Positions 1 through 8,158 of a stretch of 23,727 bases of DNA are shown here, one piece after another. The translations under genes were made by a program, and so were the position numbers. Each line of letters starts with the position of its first letter. Positions within the stretch are counted from its first letter, which is position 1. The notes below the pieces were generated by a model that searched no databases, was not told the DNA's origin, and saw only the letters and a list, made by a program, of their open reading frames with translations. Source of the stretch: JBHJHK01 sp050330975 (GTDB lineage Bacteria; Pseudomonadota; Gammaproteobacteria; Competibacterales; Competibacteraceae); contig JBHJHK010000183.1 of the NCBI GenBank assembly GCA_050330975.1, forward strand, positions 1-23,727, in the 5' to 3' direction.

Positions 1-862
1 GAAAGTCTCCCCCCTCCAGGACCCCCGTCTCGACGCCGGTCATGTTCTGCAACTCGTCCAGGGCGTCGTTACCCCCCTTGATCACCCGGGTGTCGAGGCC
101 GGTGCCCCCCTCTAGGCGATCCGCCTCGCTCAGGTCCTCCCCCACATCCACGAGCAATTGATCGTTGCCGTCGCCGCCCCGGAGGGTGTCGCCAGCACCA
201 TTATCGGCCACCCCGGAGAGGATATCGTTGCCCGCCTCGCCGTTGACCTCGTCGTTGCCAGGGCCGCCCAACAAGCTGTCGGCGCCGCCGCCACCCAAGA
301 TGGTCTCATTGCCAGCCCCCCCTTGGATGGTATCGTCGCCAGGGCCGCTGGTAATGGTCAAATCCCGGGCCGGGACGATCTGGACGTTGGCCGGGCTGTC
401 GGGGTCGCTGTCGATCACCACGGTGGTGACGGGCCCTGCGCCTGGGTCGGGGACGTCCAAGGGGTTGCCGGCGACCACGGCATCCCCGGTGGGCAACGCC
501 GCGACCCCAAAGGCCTGGGCAAAGGCGGCGTAGCCCAGATCGGGAGCCTGGACACCGGCGGCGGCGTTGGCTTGGATCTGAAACAAAAAATTGCTGGCGC
601 CGTCGACCACCACCACCGCGCCATTGGAGAGGGTCAGCTGAAAGGCGTCGGCGGCGAACACCGCGGCGGTGACAGACAGCCCCGGAGCCAACTGCAGTCG
701 GTTGACCCCGCTGTTGTCGGTGAGGGTCACCGCCGCGTTGGGCTGAATTTGCTCGGGGGACAAGATGTAGGTGTCATCTCCGCCGCCGCCGATGTAAGTG
801 TTGTCGCTCGCCTCCCGGGCGAAGATAAAATCGTCGGAGTTGGGATAGGTGAACGTAGCCAA
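1..862 (-). CDS. RTX-type secreted protein, N-terminal part (third member of a local paralogue family; runs off the window)
   Basis: The reading frame is open from a TTG codon at 862 to the window edge, giving 287 codons with no stop. The TTG is chosen because the protein then begins LATFTYPNSDD, matching MATFTFPGSDD at the start of the two paralogues at 3773 and 5847, and because GGGAG lies nine bases upstream. No in-frame ATG or GTG is seen just before it. Residues 1 to about 128 form the shared module (DNTYIGGGGDDTY, LSNGA, VDGASNF, FGVAALPTGD). A linker follows, then RTX-like nonapeptides (GGAGNETILGGGGADSL, GGPGNDEVNGEAGNDIL) from about residue 175. The RTX family binds Ca2+ and usually leaves the cell through a type I secretion system. 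The C-terminus, where a secretion signal would lie, is outside the window. It starts 51 bp after the sulfotransferase stop, so it is probably in the same operon. Confidence 0.85.
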   Translation of the reverse strand, partial: MATFTYPNSDDFIFAREASDNTYIGGGGDDTYILSPEQIQPNAAVTLTDNSGVNRLQLAPGLSVTAAVFAADAFQLTLSNGAVVVVDGASNFLFQIQANAAAGVQAPDLGYAAFAQAFGVAALPTGDAVVAGNPLDVPDPGAGPVTTVVIDSDPDSPANVQIVPARDLTITSGPGDDTIQGGAGNETILGGGGADSLLGGPGNDEVNGEAGNDILSGVADNGAGDTLRGGDGNDQLLVDVGEDLSEADRLEGGTGLDTRVIKGGNDALDELQNMTGVETGVLEGGDF

Positions 863-871
863 GGTGCGGTG

Positions 872-876
872 CTCCC
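872..876 (-). promoter_or_regulatory. Ribosome binding site supporting a TTG start
   Basis: GGGAG on the minus strand lies nine bases before the TTG at 862. Together with the N-terminal match to the paralogues it decides an otherwise easily missed start. Confidence 0.6.
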
Positions 877-913
877 AGTGAGAAACTCGGCGCCCCTGGC
901 GGGCGCCATGGCG

Positions 914-3187
914 TTAAATTCCCGTCGATCCGTGGGCCGCTGGGGGTTTATCCAGCGGCGGCGGCGGTTGAAATCCCCTGGCCAAAGCCGCGTCTAGCTC
1001 CCCCAGGTGGGCCTGGTAGCGGCGCCACTTTTCCTTCGAGGTGCGATAGACGCCTTGCCGCACCTGGCGGATGCTGGCGGTCTTCACCGGCCGCTGGGTC
1101 TCGTAGAACCGCAGCACCTGGTCGTCCCAGGGGAGTTCACAGTAATCCAGCAGCGCGGCAATCCCCGCCTCGGGGTCCTCCACCAGGCGTTGGTAGTCCA
1201 GCTCGAAGATGCGCCCGGAAAACAACTGGCGCCAATGGGCCATGAGATGGTCGTGGTCGTTGATCATCTCGCCGATCCACGTCAGGTCGTAGGCAAAGCC
1301 CATGAGCCCCTGGGCGGCGGCGAAGTTTTGGTAGTAGTTGGAAACCGCCACATCCCGGGGGTCCCGCTGGAGGTGGATAATCTTGGCCCGGGGGAACATG
1401 GTGGCGATGAACCCTAGGTGGTCGAAGTTGTGGGGTAGCTTGTCGGTGACATGGGGTGCCAGGAAGTCCAGACGCTGGAGCTTGTCCAGGTAGTACTCGG
1501 CGGCGTGATTCAACTGGTGGGGCTTTAGGTGGTTCATGGCCCGGGGGTATAACGCCTGCCCCTTGACCACCTTGAGCATTAGCCGGCTCAAGCGCGGCAC
1601 CCAGCTCAACTCCCCAGCGGCGAACACCGCGGGGTGGCTGGCCAAGATCTGCTCCACCAGAGTGGTCCCCGAGCGGGGCATACCGAGGATAAAAATCGGC
1701 CGGCAGCTGTTGGAACCAGCGCCCTTGAAGCGCTCCAGCAACGCCGGGGTAAACACCTCCACCGTGGCCGCAGCCAGGCGGCGGTGGCGAGTCCAGTCGT
1801 AACCCAACTGGTCCTTGACCAGCTCGTTGGCCCGGTGGATGGCCCGGAAGGAGGCGTCGTAGTTCTTGGCCTTTTCCAGGGCCCGGCCCAGGGCGAAGGA
1901 CGCGGCCGAACGCTGTTCGGGGGCCGAGCGGGGGCTGTCCACCAGGTGGTGTAGCAACGCCAACTGGGCCTCGGTGGGGGCCTCGGCTTGGCTCTCCAAG
2001 GCGTGGAGCACCGCCGAGGGACGGAGCCTGGCGGCCCGGTGGAAATGGCCGCTGGCGGCCTCGAGCCTGCCTAGGGTGGTGAGGAGATGACCCAACTGGA
2101 TGTGGGCCTCCACCAACCCCGGAAAGCGGGCTACGGTCTGCTCCAGTTGACCAATGGCCGCCTCCACTTGGCCCTGGGCATCCAGGAGTTTGGCCTTGAG
2201 GAGGTGGTAGCGAGGCCAGTTAGCGGCCATCTCGGCCAGGGTCTCCAGGTCGGCGGCGGCGGCGGCGAGAAAATCCGCCTCCAGCCGAGCCTGGTTGAGG
2301 AGCAACCGGCTCTCCAAATCGTCGGGGTGATTGTCACACCATTTCAGCAGTTGTTTGCCCGCCATTTGCCAGCGGCGGCGGCGGAACAGCAGCTGGATCA
2401 ACAATCGATGGAGGCGCTCGTCGTCGGCAAAGCGGGCCACCGCCGCCTCCAGGGTGGCTTGGGCCTCGGCCAATTGCTGGCTTTGGATCTGCACCTCGGC
2501 CAAGTCGGCATGGAGGTCGGAATCATCGGGTTGGCGTTCGAGGGCGGACTGCTTGTCCTCTAACAGCTGTTCCAACTGGCCCAATTGCTTGAGGATCACC
2601 AGGCGCTGGGCGCGACTCGGCGCCAGGTCTGGCTTGAGGCTCAAGGCCCGGTTATAGAGTTCCAGGGCCTCATTCAACTGCCCCCGGCGAAACTTGACCT
2701 CCGCCAGGTTGTTGTAGACCTCGGCTCGCTCGGGATCGCGGTCTAGGCTGGTCTGGTAGAGGGCCTCGGCCTCGTCCAGGTGCCCCTGGAACAACCGCAG
2801 GGCCGCCAACCGGGCGTAGGCCACGCCGTCCACCTCGGGGGCTTGGAGAGCAGCCACCAGGGCCATTTCTGCCGGGTCCATGCGCTTGCAGACCCAACAG
2901 GCCAAACCGTAGTCGCTGAGGCTCGGGGCGTCGCTGAGGGCCGCTGGATCGACGGCATCGAGGTAGCGCTGGCCCCGTTCGCTGTCGTTTTGCAGCAACG
3001 CCACCAGGGCCAGTATCGCCGACAGCGAACCACCGTCACCGGCGGCCAAGGCCGGGTGGCGGGCGACAATGGCCTGTACAGCGGCAAACTCTCCGGCTCG
3101 CTGGTGGTGGCGCAGTTGCGCCACCAAGTCCTCGGTTGGGCCCTGGGAGTCGCCAACCCCCTGGGGCTCAGAGGAGGACGAGGTCAT
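914..3187 (-). CDS. TPR-repeat sulfotransferase
   Basis: This 757-aa protein is predicted to transfer sulfate from PAPS to an acceptor that is not known. The N-terminal half (about residues 25-390) consists of tetratricopeptide-type helical pairs, for example AEVYNNLAEVKFRRGQLNEA near 155-175. The C-terminal third is a sulfotransferase domain: the 5'-phosphosulfate loop FILGMPRSGTTLVEQIL (about 498-515), the 3'-phosphate motif HLQRDPRDVAVSNYY (about 605-619), and SIRQVRQGVYRTSKEKWRRY near 705-724. The frame is open further upstream, but ATG 3187 is preferred because it overlaps the stop of the 201-aa gene by only 20 bp, which suggests translational coupling; no strong ribosome site is visible. 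TPR-sulfotransferases of this type include candidate protein-tyrosine sulfotransferases. The position between two RTX-family genes suggests those proteins, or the neighbouring glycans, as substrates; that is inference. Confidence 0.9.
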   Translation of the reverse strand: MTSSSSEPQGVGDSQGPTEDLVAQLRHHQRAGEFAAVQAIVARHPALAAGDGGSLSAILALVALLQNDSERGQRYLDAVDPAALSDAPSLSDYGLACWVCKRMDPAEMALVAALQAPEVDGVAYARLAALRLFQGHLDEAEALYQTSLDRDPERAEVYNNLAEVKFRRGQLNEALELYNRALSLKPDLAPSRAQRLVILKQLGQLEQLLEDKQSALERQPDDSDLHADLAEVQIQSQQLAEAQATLEAAVARFADDERLHRLLIQLLFRRRRWQMAGKQLLKWCDNHPDDLESRLLLNQARLEADFLAAAAADLETLAEMAANWPRYHLLKAKLLDAQGQVEAAIGQLEQTVARFPGLVEAHIQLGHLLTTLGRLEAASGHFHRAARLRPSAVLHALESQAEAPTEAQLALLHHLVDSPRSAPEQRSAASFALGRALEKAKNYDASFRAIHRANELVKDQLGYDWTRHRRLAAATVEVFTPALLERFKGAGSNSCRPIFILGMPRSGTTLVEQILASHPAVFAAGELSWVPRLSRLMLKVVKGQALYPRAMNHLKPHQLNHAAEYYLDKLQRLDFLAPHVTDKLPHNFDHLGFIATMFPRAKIIHLQRDPRDVAVSNYYQNFAAAQGLMGFAYDLTWIGEMINDHDHLMAHWRQLFSGRIFELDYQRLVEDPEAGIAALLDYCELPWDDQVLRFYETQRPVKTASIRQVRQGVYRTSKEKWRRYQAHLGELDAALARGFQPPPPLDKPPAAHGSTGI

Positions 3188-3773
3188 CGATAGCCAGATC
3201 GCCACCCACCAGACCAACGGCCACGGCGGCCCCTGCGCCGCCGCTGCCCCCCAAGTCCCCCTCATCGAGGGCGATGACCCCACCACCGGCGGCGTCGAGG
3301 TCGGCCTCGCTCAGGGTGAGGGTGTCGGAGGGGCCCCCACCGGGGCTGCCGGGAATGGTGACATCGCTGGCCCCGGCGACGGTATCGTCCCCCGTGGGTG
3401 GGGTGGCGACGCCAAACACGGCATTGGCAAAGTCGGCAAAGCTGAGGGGGGTCTCAGTCGTCACCCCGGCTCCGGCGTTGGCGCTCACCTCAAAGGTAAA
3501 ATTGGTGGCACCGTCGATGATCACTTGGGCGCCGTTGCTGAGAATGTGGAGGACGGCGTTGGCGGCGAAGGTGGTCTGGGTGATCACCAGTCCCGGAGCG
3601 AACTGTACGGTGTTGGCACCGGCGTTGTCGCTGATGGTCACCGTGGCATTGGCCGCAATCAGCTCGGGGGTGAGGACGTAGGTATCGTCGCCCCCGCCGC
3701 CGATGTAGGTGTTGTCGCCGGCATCACTGACATAGATGAGATCGTCACTACCGGGGAAGGTGAAGGTCGCCAT
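3168..3773 (-). CDS. Short secreted protein with the family N-terminal module but no RTX repeats
   Basis: This 201-aa protein starts at ATG 3773, with GAGGA nine bases upstream. Residues 1 to about 130 align with the modules at 862 and 5847 (MATFTFPGSDD, DNTYIGGGGDDTYVL, TISDNAGAN, LSNGAQVIIDGA, FGVATPPTGDDTV). Residues 150-175 (DTLTLSEADLDAAGGGVIAL) match the linker of the 617-aa paralogue (DTFTVTEDEIDAAGGGVIPI). The long RTX block that follows in the paralogue is absent. The protein instead ends in a Gly/Ala-rich stretch and the tip AIDDLVLL, comparable with SVDNIVVF of the paralogue. Such acidic-hydrophobic ends fit an uncleaved type I secretion signal. There is no Sec signal peptide and no cysteine. 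Function is unknown; it may be a small exported partner or a deletion derivative of the larger protein. Confidence 0.85.
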   Translation of the reverse strand: MATFTFPGSDDLIYVSDAGDNTYIGGGGDDTYVLTPELIAANATVTISDNAGANTVQFAPGLVITQTTFAANAVLHILSNGAQVIIDGATNFTFEVSANAGAGVTTETPLSFADFANAVFGVATPPTGDDTVAGASDVTIPGSPGGGPSDTLTLSEADLDAAGGGVIALDEGDLGGSGGAGAAVAVGLVGGDLAIDDLVLL

Positions 3774-3921
3774 AAACTTGGATCCTCGTCAGAGGGCGCG
3801 TCTGCTTGAGGTCGTGGGCCGATAGCGGAGCCAATCGGCGTGTCTGCGGCCCAAGATGGGGCACACTTTGGTGCATTATGGCCAGTGGTCTTGAACGGCA
3901 ACTGAACTTGGCACAAAAACA

Positions 3922-3951
3922 CAGGGGCTGTGGCGTATGCCCCAGCCCCTG
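3922..3951 (-). terminator. Rho-independent terminator after the 617-aa RTX gene
   Basis: Arms CAGGGGCTG (3922-3930) and CAGCCCCTG (3943-3951) are perfect complements. After one mismatch the stem continues as GGC/GCC around a four-base loop. Read on the minus strand, the hairpin is followed by TGTTTTTG. It lies about 45 bp after the stop at 3994 and before the 201-aa gene, so that gene may have its own promoter or depend on read-through. Confidence 0.65.
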
Positions 3952-3968
3952 GCAGCGAAATCCCATGC

Positions 3969-3988
3969 GCGGGGGGGTAACCCCCCGC
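3969..3988 (-). repeat. GC hairpin directly after the RTX gene stop
   Basis: GCGGGGGG and CCCCCCGC form a perfect 8-bp stem around a four-base loop, starting five bases after the stop codon of the 617-aa gene. No T-run follows it directly. It may add to termination or protect the 3' end of the transcript. Confidence 0.45.
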
Positions 3989-3993
3989 AAGTC

Positions 3994-5847
3994 TTAGAAC
4001 ACCACGATGTTATCGACGGAGAAGCTGCTGCCCACGGCGGCGATCAAGCCACCGCCATCGAGCTCCCCGGGATTGGTGTTGCCGTCGAGGTCGGTAAAGT
4101 TAGTCACTTCACCGCCATTGATCGCGACGTTGGAGAAGGCGTAGAGGCCGTTGTTGTCACTGGTGCGGACGAAGATCAGACCGGTGATGGTGCCGGTGCT
4201 GGTGCCGAGCTCGCTGACCAGCGCAGCGGTAATGTCGTCCAAATCGGCGCCGGAGAAGAAATCGCCGCCATCGACCTCCTGGGTACCGGTGAGGCTCACC
4301 TCGGTGATGACGCCGCCGGAGGTGTTGGTGATCAGGTTGCCACCGGCGCCGACGTCCACGGCGATGATGTCGTCGTCCGCAGTGAAGTCGGTGATGGTGT
4401 CGGCAGCGTTGAAGTCGTTGACGACAAACGTGTCTTCACCACCACCGCCGGTGAGGCTATCGCCGTCATTGTCGCCTGCAGCAAAGGTACCAGCGACCAA
4501 CAGGTCGTCGCCGTCACCCCCGTCGATGGCATCGGCGCCATCGCGGCCGACCACGGTGTCGGCGCCATCGCCACCGATCAGGGTATCGATGCCGTTTTCA
4601 TTGCGACCGATGATCAAATCATCACCGTCACCCGTGGTGATGCTGATGGTGTAATCGATTTCGTTGCCATCGTCGACGACGGCGATGACGTCGTCGTTGT
4701 TGCCCAAGGTCGAACCATCGACGGTAAAGGTCTCACCGAAATTCAGGAGATCTTCTTCCAAGAACAAGAAGAAGTCGCCGTCGGTCAAGGTGAGAAACTC
4801 GACGTTCTCGACGTTGGTGAGGTCGGCGAAATCGTCGTTGCCGCTGGTCAACGTCAAGGTGTCGGTGCCGTCACCACCGTCGATGACATCGTCGAGGCTG
4901 CCATCGTCGTCGACGATGATATCGTCGCCGCTGCCGGCGTCGATATTGTTAGTACCCTCCAGCCCCACGATGCTGTCGTTGCCGGCGCCACCGGTGATGA
5001 CGTCGTCACCGGCCTCGCCCATGAGGGTGTCGTTGCCGTCGCCACCGCTGAGGTCGTCGGCGCCGTTACCACCCATGAGCACGTCGGTGCCCGCGCCGCC
5101 GACGAGGATATCGGCACCGTCTTCGCCGTCGAGAACGTCGTTGCCGTTGTTGCCCCGGAGGCTGTCGTCGCCCTCGCCACCGCTGATGGTCTCGTTACCA
5201 TCTTCACCGGTGAGGGTGTCGTTGCCGGCACCGGCGGTGATGGTGATATCCAGATCGTCGGTGATCAAGATATTGGCGTCGCTGTTGGCGTCGCTCTCCA
5301 CCTCGACGACAGTGGCGCCGGCCAAATCGTCTTCGTCGATGGGAATGACCCCACCGCCGGCGGCGTCGATTTCGTCTTCAGTGACGGTAAAGGTATCGCC
5401 GGGGACGGGGTCGTCGCCGCCGGGGACGGTGACGTTGGGGGTGCCTTCGACGGTGTCGTCACCCGTGGGCAGGTCGGCGACGCCAAACACGTCTTCGGCG
5501 AAGGTCTCATAATCGATGGCAGCGGCGGCGACGCCGGCACCGATGTTGGCACCCACCTCAAAGTCGAAGCTGGAGGCGCCGTCGATGATGATCTGGGCGC
5601 CGTTGCTGAGGACGTGGAGGACGGAGTCGGCGGCGATGATGGTCTGGGCCACCTCCAACCCCGGGGCGAACTGCAGCACGTTGGCGCCGGCGCTGTCGCT
5701 GATGGTGATGGTGGCGCCGGCCGGGACCAACTCGTTGCTGAGGACGTAGGTGTCGTTGCCTACACCGCCGATGTAGGTGTTGTCCTCACCGTTGTCGGTA
5801 TTGAGGTAAATAATGTCGTCACTGCCGGGAAAAGTAAAAGTCGCCAT
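3994..5847 (-). CDS. RTX calcium-binding secreted protein, 617 aa
   Basis: The protein starts at ATG 5847, with AGGA nine bases upstream. Residues 1-130 are the family module shared with the genes at 3773 and 862 (SDDIIYLNTD, DNTYIGGVGNDTYVL, LSNGAQIIIDGA, FGVADLPTGDDTV). Residues 150-200 are an acidic linker. Residues about 204-312 carry tandem RTX nonapeptides (GGEGDDSLRGNNGNDVLDG, GGAGNDSIVG), and a second group lies at about 405-470. NDFNAADTITDFTADDDII (478-496) is the strand-rich segment that often follows RTX blocks. The protein is very acidic, lacks cysteine and a Sec signal peptide, and ends SVDNIVVF, in keeping with type I secretion and Ca2+-dependent folding outside the cell. A role as adhesin or surface-layer component is plausible; no enzymatic domain is seen. 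No T1SS genes lie in the window. Confidence 0.93.
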   Translation of the reverse strand: MATFTFPGSDDIIYLNTDNGEDNTYIGGVGNDTYVLSNELVPAGATITISDSAGANVLQFAPGLEVAQTIIAADSVLHVLSNGAQIIIDGASSFDFEVGANIGAGVAAAAIDYETFAEDVFGVADLPTGDDTVEGTPNVTVPGGDDPVPGDTFTVTEDEIDAAGGGVIPIDEDDLAGATVVEVESDANSDANILITDDLDITITAGAGNDTLTGEDGNETISGGEGDDSLRGNNGNDVLDGEDGADILVGGAGTDVLMGGNGADDLSGGDGNDTLMGEAGDDVITGGAGNDSIVGLEGTNNIDAGSGDDIIVDDDGSLDDVIDGGDGTDTLTLTSGNDDFADLTNVENVEFLTLTDGDFFLFLEEDLLNFGETFTVDGSTLGNNDDVIAVVDDGNEIDYTISITTGDGDDLIIGRNENGIDTLIGGDGADTVVGRDGADAIDGGDGDDLLVAGTFAAGDNDGDSLTGGGGEDTFVVNDFNAADTITDFTADDDIIAVDVGAGGNLITNTSGGVITEVSLTGTQEVDGGDFFSGADLDDITAALVSELGTSTGTITGLIFVRTSDNNGLYAFSNVAINGGEVTNFTDLDGNTNPGELDGGGLIAAVGSSFSVDNIVVF

Positions 5848-5967
5848 GAGCTAAGGTCCTCGTGGGAAGGATCATTCCGTTTTGCACTTGGGTGACAAAG
5901 CGTTGTCGCCCCCAGCCACAGCAAACAGCACCATTGGGCCAGGGGCAGACCGTTATGGGCCGCTCCG

Positions 5968-7770
5968 TTATACGATCTCGACGACGACCGCATCGGCGTT
6001 GGCGCCCGTACCCGTAATCCCCGCCAGGGTGATGGAGCTGGTCTCCTGGTCGGTGTTGGGGGCCAAGTTGATCTGGATGGGGCCAAAGGGGGTGGTGATG
6101 ACGTTGACGCCGAAGTCGTCTTCCAGCTCCTGGAGGGTGAGCTGGGTGGTGGTGTCGGTATCGGGATCGTCGATGCGCAGGATGTCGTTGGCCAGGTCGA
6201 AGCCGGTGATGGTGACCGTATCGGCGTTGGCGGGTGTGGTGAACACTCCACCGTCGTTGACCACTTCGTAGATAAAGGCCTCGGCGGCATTGTCATCGGC
6301 CGTCACGTCGGCCTGGCCGTTGAGGACCACCGGCACAAAGGCACCGGCCTCTTCCACGTTCACAGTCACAACGGCATCGTCGGTGAGGCCCACGCCGTTG
6401 GTGGCGGTGATGGTCAAGGGGATGCTGTCGTCCAGGGCCAGGTCGTCGGCGTCGGTGACCACCACCTGATTGTCGACGATGCCAAAGGCCTCCACGTCGT
6501 CGCCGTCGGTGTTGACGTTGCCAGCGGTGATGGCCAGGGTAGCAATGCCCGATTCGTCGTCGGCGGCGGTGATGGTGGTCACCAAGGCACCGTCGTCAAA
6601 CGCCCCGTCGATAAGGACCCGGGTGGTGGGGGCCAAGTCGAGTTCGGGGGGAGTGGTGTCGCCGTCGGCGGGGACGTTGATCGTCAACGCGGCGGTGCCG
6701 TCGCCGCCTTCGCTGGTGGCGGTGATGGTCAGGTCAAAGGTCTCGCCGTCCTCTAGCTCGTCGGCGTCGGTGACCACCACCTGGTCGTTGACGATGCCAA
6801 AGGCGCTGGTGCCGTCCATGTCGCCGTCTTCGTTGCCAGCGGTGATGGCGATGGCGGTCACGGCGGACTCATTGTCCGTGGCGGTGATGGCCGACACCAC
6901 ATCGTCGTTGGCCACCACGGCGGGATCCAAGACGGCCGCCGTGGGATCCAAGGCCACCACCGGCGGGGTGGTGTCGGGCACATCGTCGATGGGGGCGGGA
7001 AATTCGGGGTCGAGGCTGTTGTAGATGCCCAACCGGCCGGTGATGAACAGCTCCAGGACGAAATCCTCGGAGAACGCCGGGGCGTCCAGCACCACCTGGT
7101 AGTCTTGAATCTGCTCGTCGGTGGGGACGTAGGGGTCCTCCTCGGTGCTCAGGGTGTCGCTGAGCAGGGCGATGTGAAGGATAGTGCTCTGGACATCCAA
7201 CTCGGTGTTGGCGACGTTTTCCGGGGACTCGGTGAAGGCCAAGGTCAGCAGATCCCGCCGGCCTTGGAAGCGAGGATTGTTCTGCAGCTCATTGAGCCAG
7301 AAATTAAGACCTTCTTGATCTTGATCAGGATCCCGGTCGAGGACGTTTATATAGAGCTGGCGGACGAACTCTTCGTCGGAAATGACCGTTTCGCCTTCCT
7401 CAGCACCGGCCTCTAGAATGGGGCCGCCGAACAGGGCCTCGGCTTCGGCGGAGAGCAAAAACGCCTGGGCGGTGAGGGTCAGACTATCGAGGCCTTCCTG
7501 GGCGAACACGTCGACTTGCTCGCCGTACCAAAACTGCAGGCCGGGACCGTCGGCGCGCCGGTCGAGGACCCCGAGGTAGAGGCGGGCGAGGGGGGCGGCG
7601 ATACCCTGGTAATCGTCGCTTTGGAACAACTCCTGGACGACGTCTTCGATGGCGCGTCCCTGGTTCACCACCTGGTCGCAGATGGTGTCGACCAGCTCCT
7701 GGGTGGGCTCTTCCTGGGTGAACTCCTCGATAACAAAATCGACGTAGTTCTCAGTCAGCGGGTTGCTCAT
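5968..7770 (-). CDS. DUF4214 and cadherin-like repeat secreted protein, 600 aa
   Basis: The start is ATG 7770, with GGAG seven bases upstream; an upstream in-frame start exists but has no such support. Residues about 60-110 and 133-185 are two DUF4214-type segments (LARLYLGVLDRRADGPGLQF and FVRQLYINVLDRDPDQ followed by EGLNFWLNEL). These are often found in RTX and S-layer-like proteins. Residues about 268-366 and 371-473 are a tandem pair of cadherin-like beta domains, each opening DTTPP and sharing FGIV-NQVVVTDAD. Residues 515-535 (DTVTITGFDLANDILRID) resemble the strand-forming segment near RTX ends. The protein is acidic, has one Cys (31) and no Sec signal peptide, and ends ADAVVVEIV. An adhesin or surface-layer role after type I secretion is likely but inferred. 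It is the first gene of the minus-strand cluster, and the next gene starts 120 bp further on. Confidence 0.9.
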   Translation of the reverse strand: MSNPLTENYVDFVIEEFTQEEPTQELVDTICDQVVNQGRAIEDVVQELFQSDDYQGIAAPLARLYLGVLDRRADGPGLQFWYGEQVDVFAQEGLDSLTLTAQAFLLSAEAEALFGGPILEAGAEEGETVISDEEFVRQLYINVLDRDPDQDQEGLNFWLNELQNNPRFQGRRDLLTLAFTESPENVANTELDVQSTILHIALLSDTLSTEEDPYVPTDEQIQDYQVVLDAPAFSEDFVLELFITGRLGIYNSLDPEFPAPIDDVPDTTPPVVALDPTAAVLDPAVVANDDVVSAITATDNESAVTAIAITAGNEDGDMDGTSAFGIVNDQVVVTDADELEDGETFDLTITATSEGGDGTAALTINVPADGDTTPPELDLAPTTRVLIDGAFDDGALVTTITAADDESGIATLAITAGNVNTDGDDVEAFGIVDNQVVVTDADDLALDDSIPLTITATNGVGLTDDAVVTVNVEEAGAFVPVVLNGQADVTADDNAAEAFIYEVVNDGGVFTTPANADTVTITGFDLANDILRIDDPDTDTTTQLTLQELEDDFGVNVITTPFGPIQINLAPNTDQETSSITLAGITGTGANADAVVVEIV

Positions 7771-7964
7771 GGGAAAACTCCGGTGTGTAGTATCAAGCCA
7801 AGGCAAAATCGAACGGTAATTTGGTGAAGCTCAGACCAAGTCTTGGCGATGGCCATCTGGGCAGTCTTCCCCAGGTCATGGAAGCATTGAAGACCACCGC
7901 GACCGAGAGGGCGCCTCGCGAAGAGCAACTTGCAAGGATGTGGATCATCGAGTCAACTCGACGA

Positions 7965-7976
7965 ACCACCGGTGGT
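7965..7976. promoter_or_regulatory. 12-bp perfect palindrome, possible operator
   Basis: ACCACCGGTGGT is identical to its reverse complement and lies about 195 bp upstream of the DUF4214 gene start. A dimeric regulator could bind here; no regulator is encoded nearby, so this is only a possibility. Confidence 0.25.
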
Positions 7977-8158
7977 GGATAACTCAACATTCATCCAGGC
8001 TCGTCGGTCGAGGGCATTCGACAGTTGCGCCGCTACAACACACACTGTAGTGAACCGGTCCACCAAAATCCCTCGCGACGTGGTTTGGGCAAGTATAGTG
8101 AGAATTGGGCCCCCGGTGGGCCTTGGGCGACCCCGGCGAGCGGCAAAGGGCGACGTTT

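Noticed and set aside
3996..5240. DNA repeat array
   Set aside because: The repeating GTCGTTGCC/GTCGTCGCC pattern is the reverse complement of RTX nonapeptide codons and is explained by the protein.
3937..5895. Long plus-strand open frame (652 codons) opposite the 617-aa RTX gene
   Set aside because: It is antisense to the RTX repeats, whose GC-rich periodic codons keep the opposite frame open. The translation is a low-complexity V/A/G/D repeat without a family match, and the minus strand has the ribosome site and clear domains.
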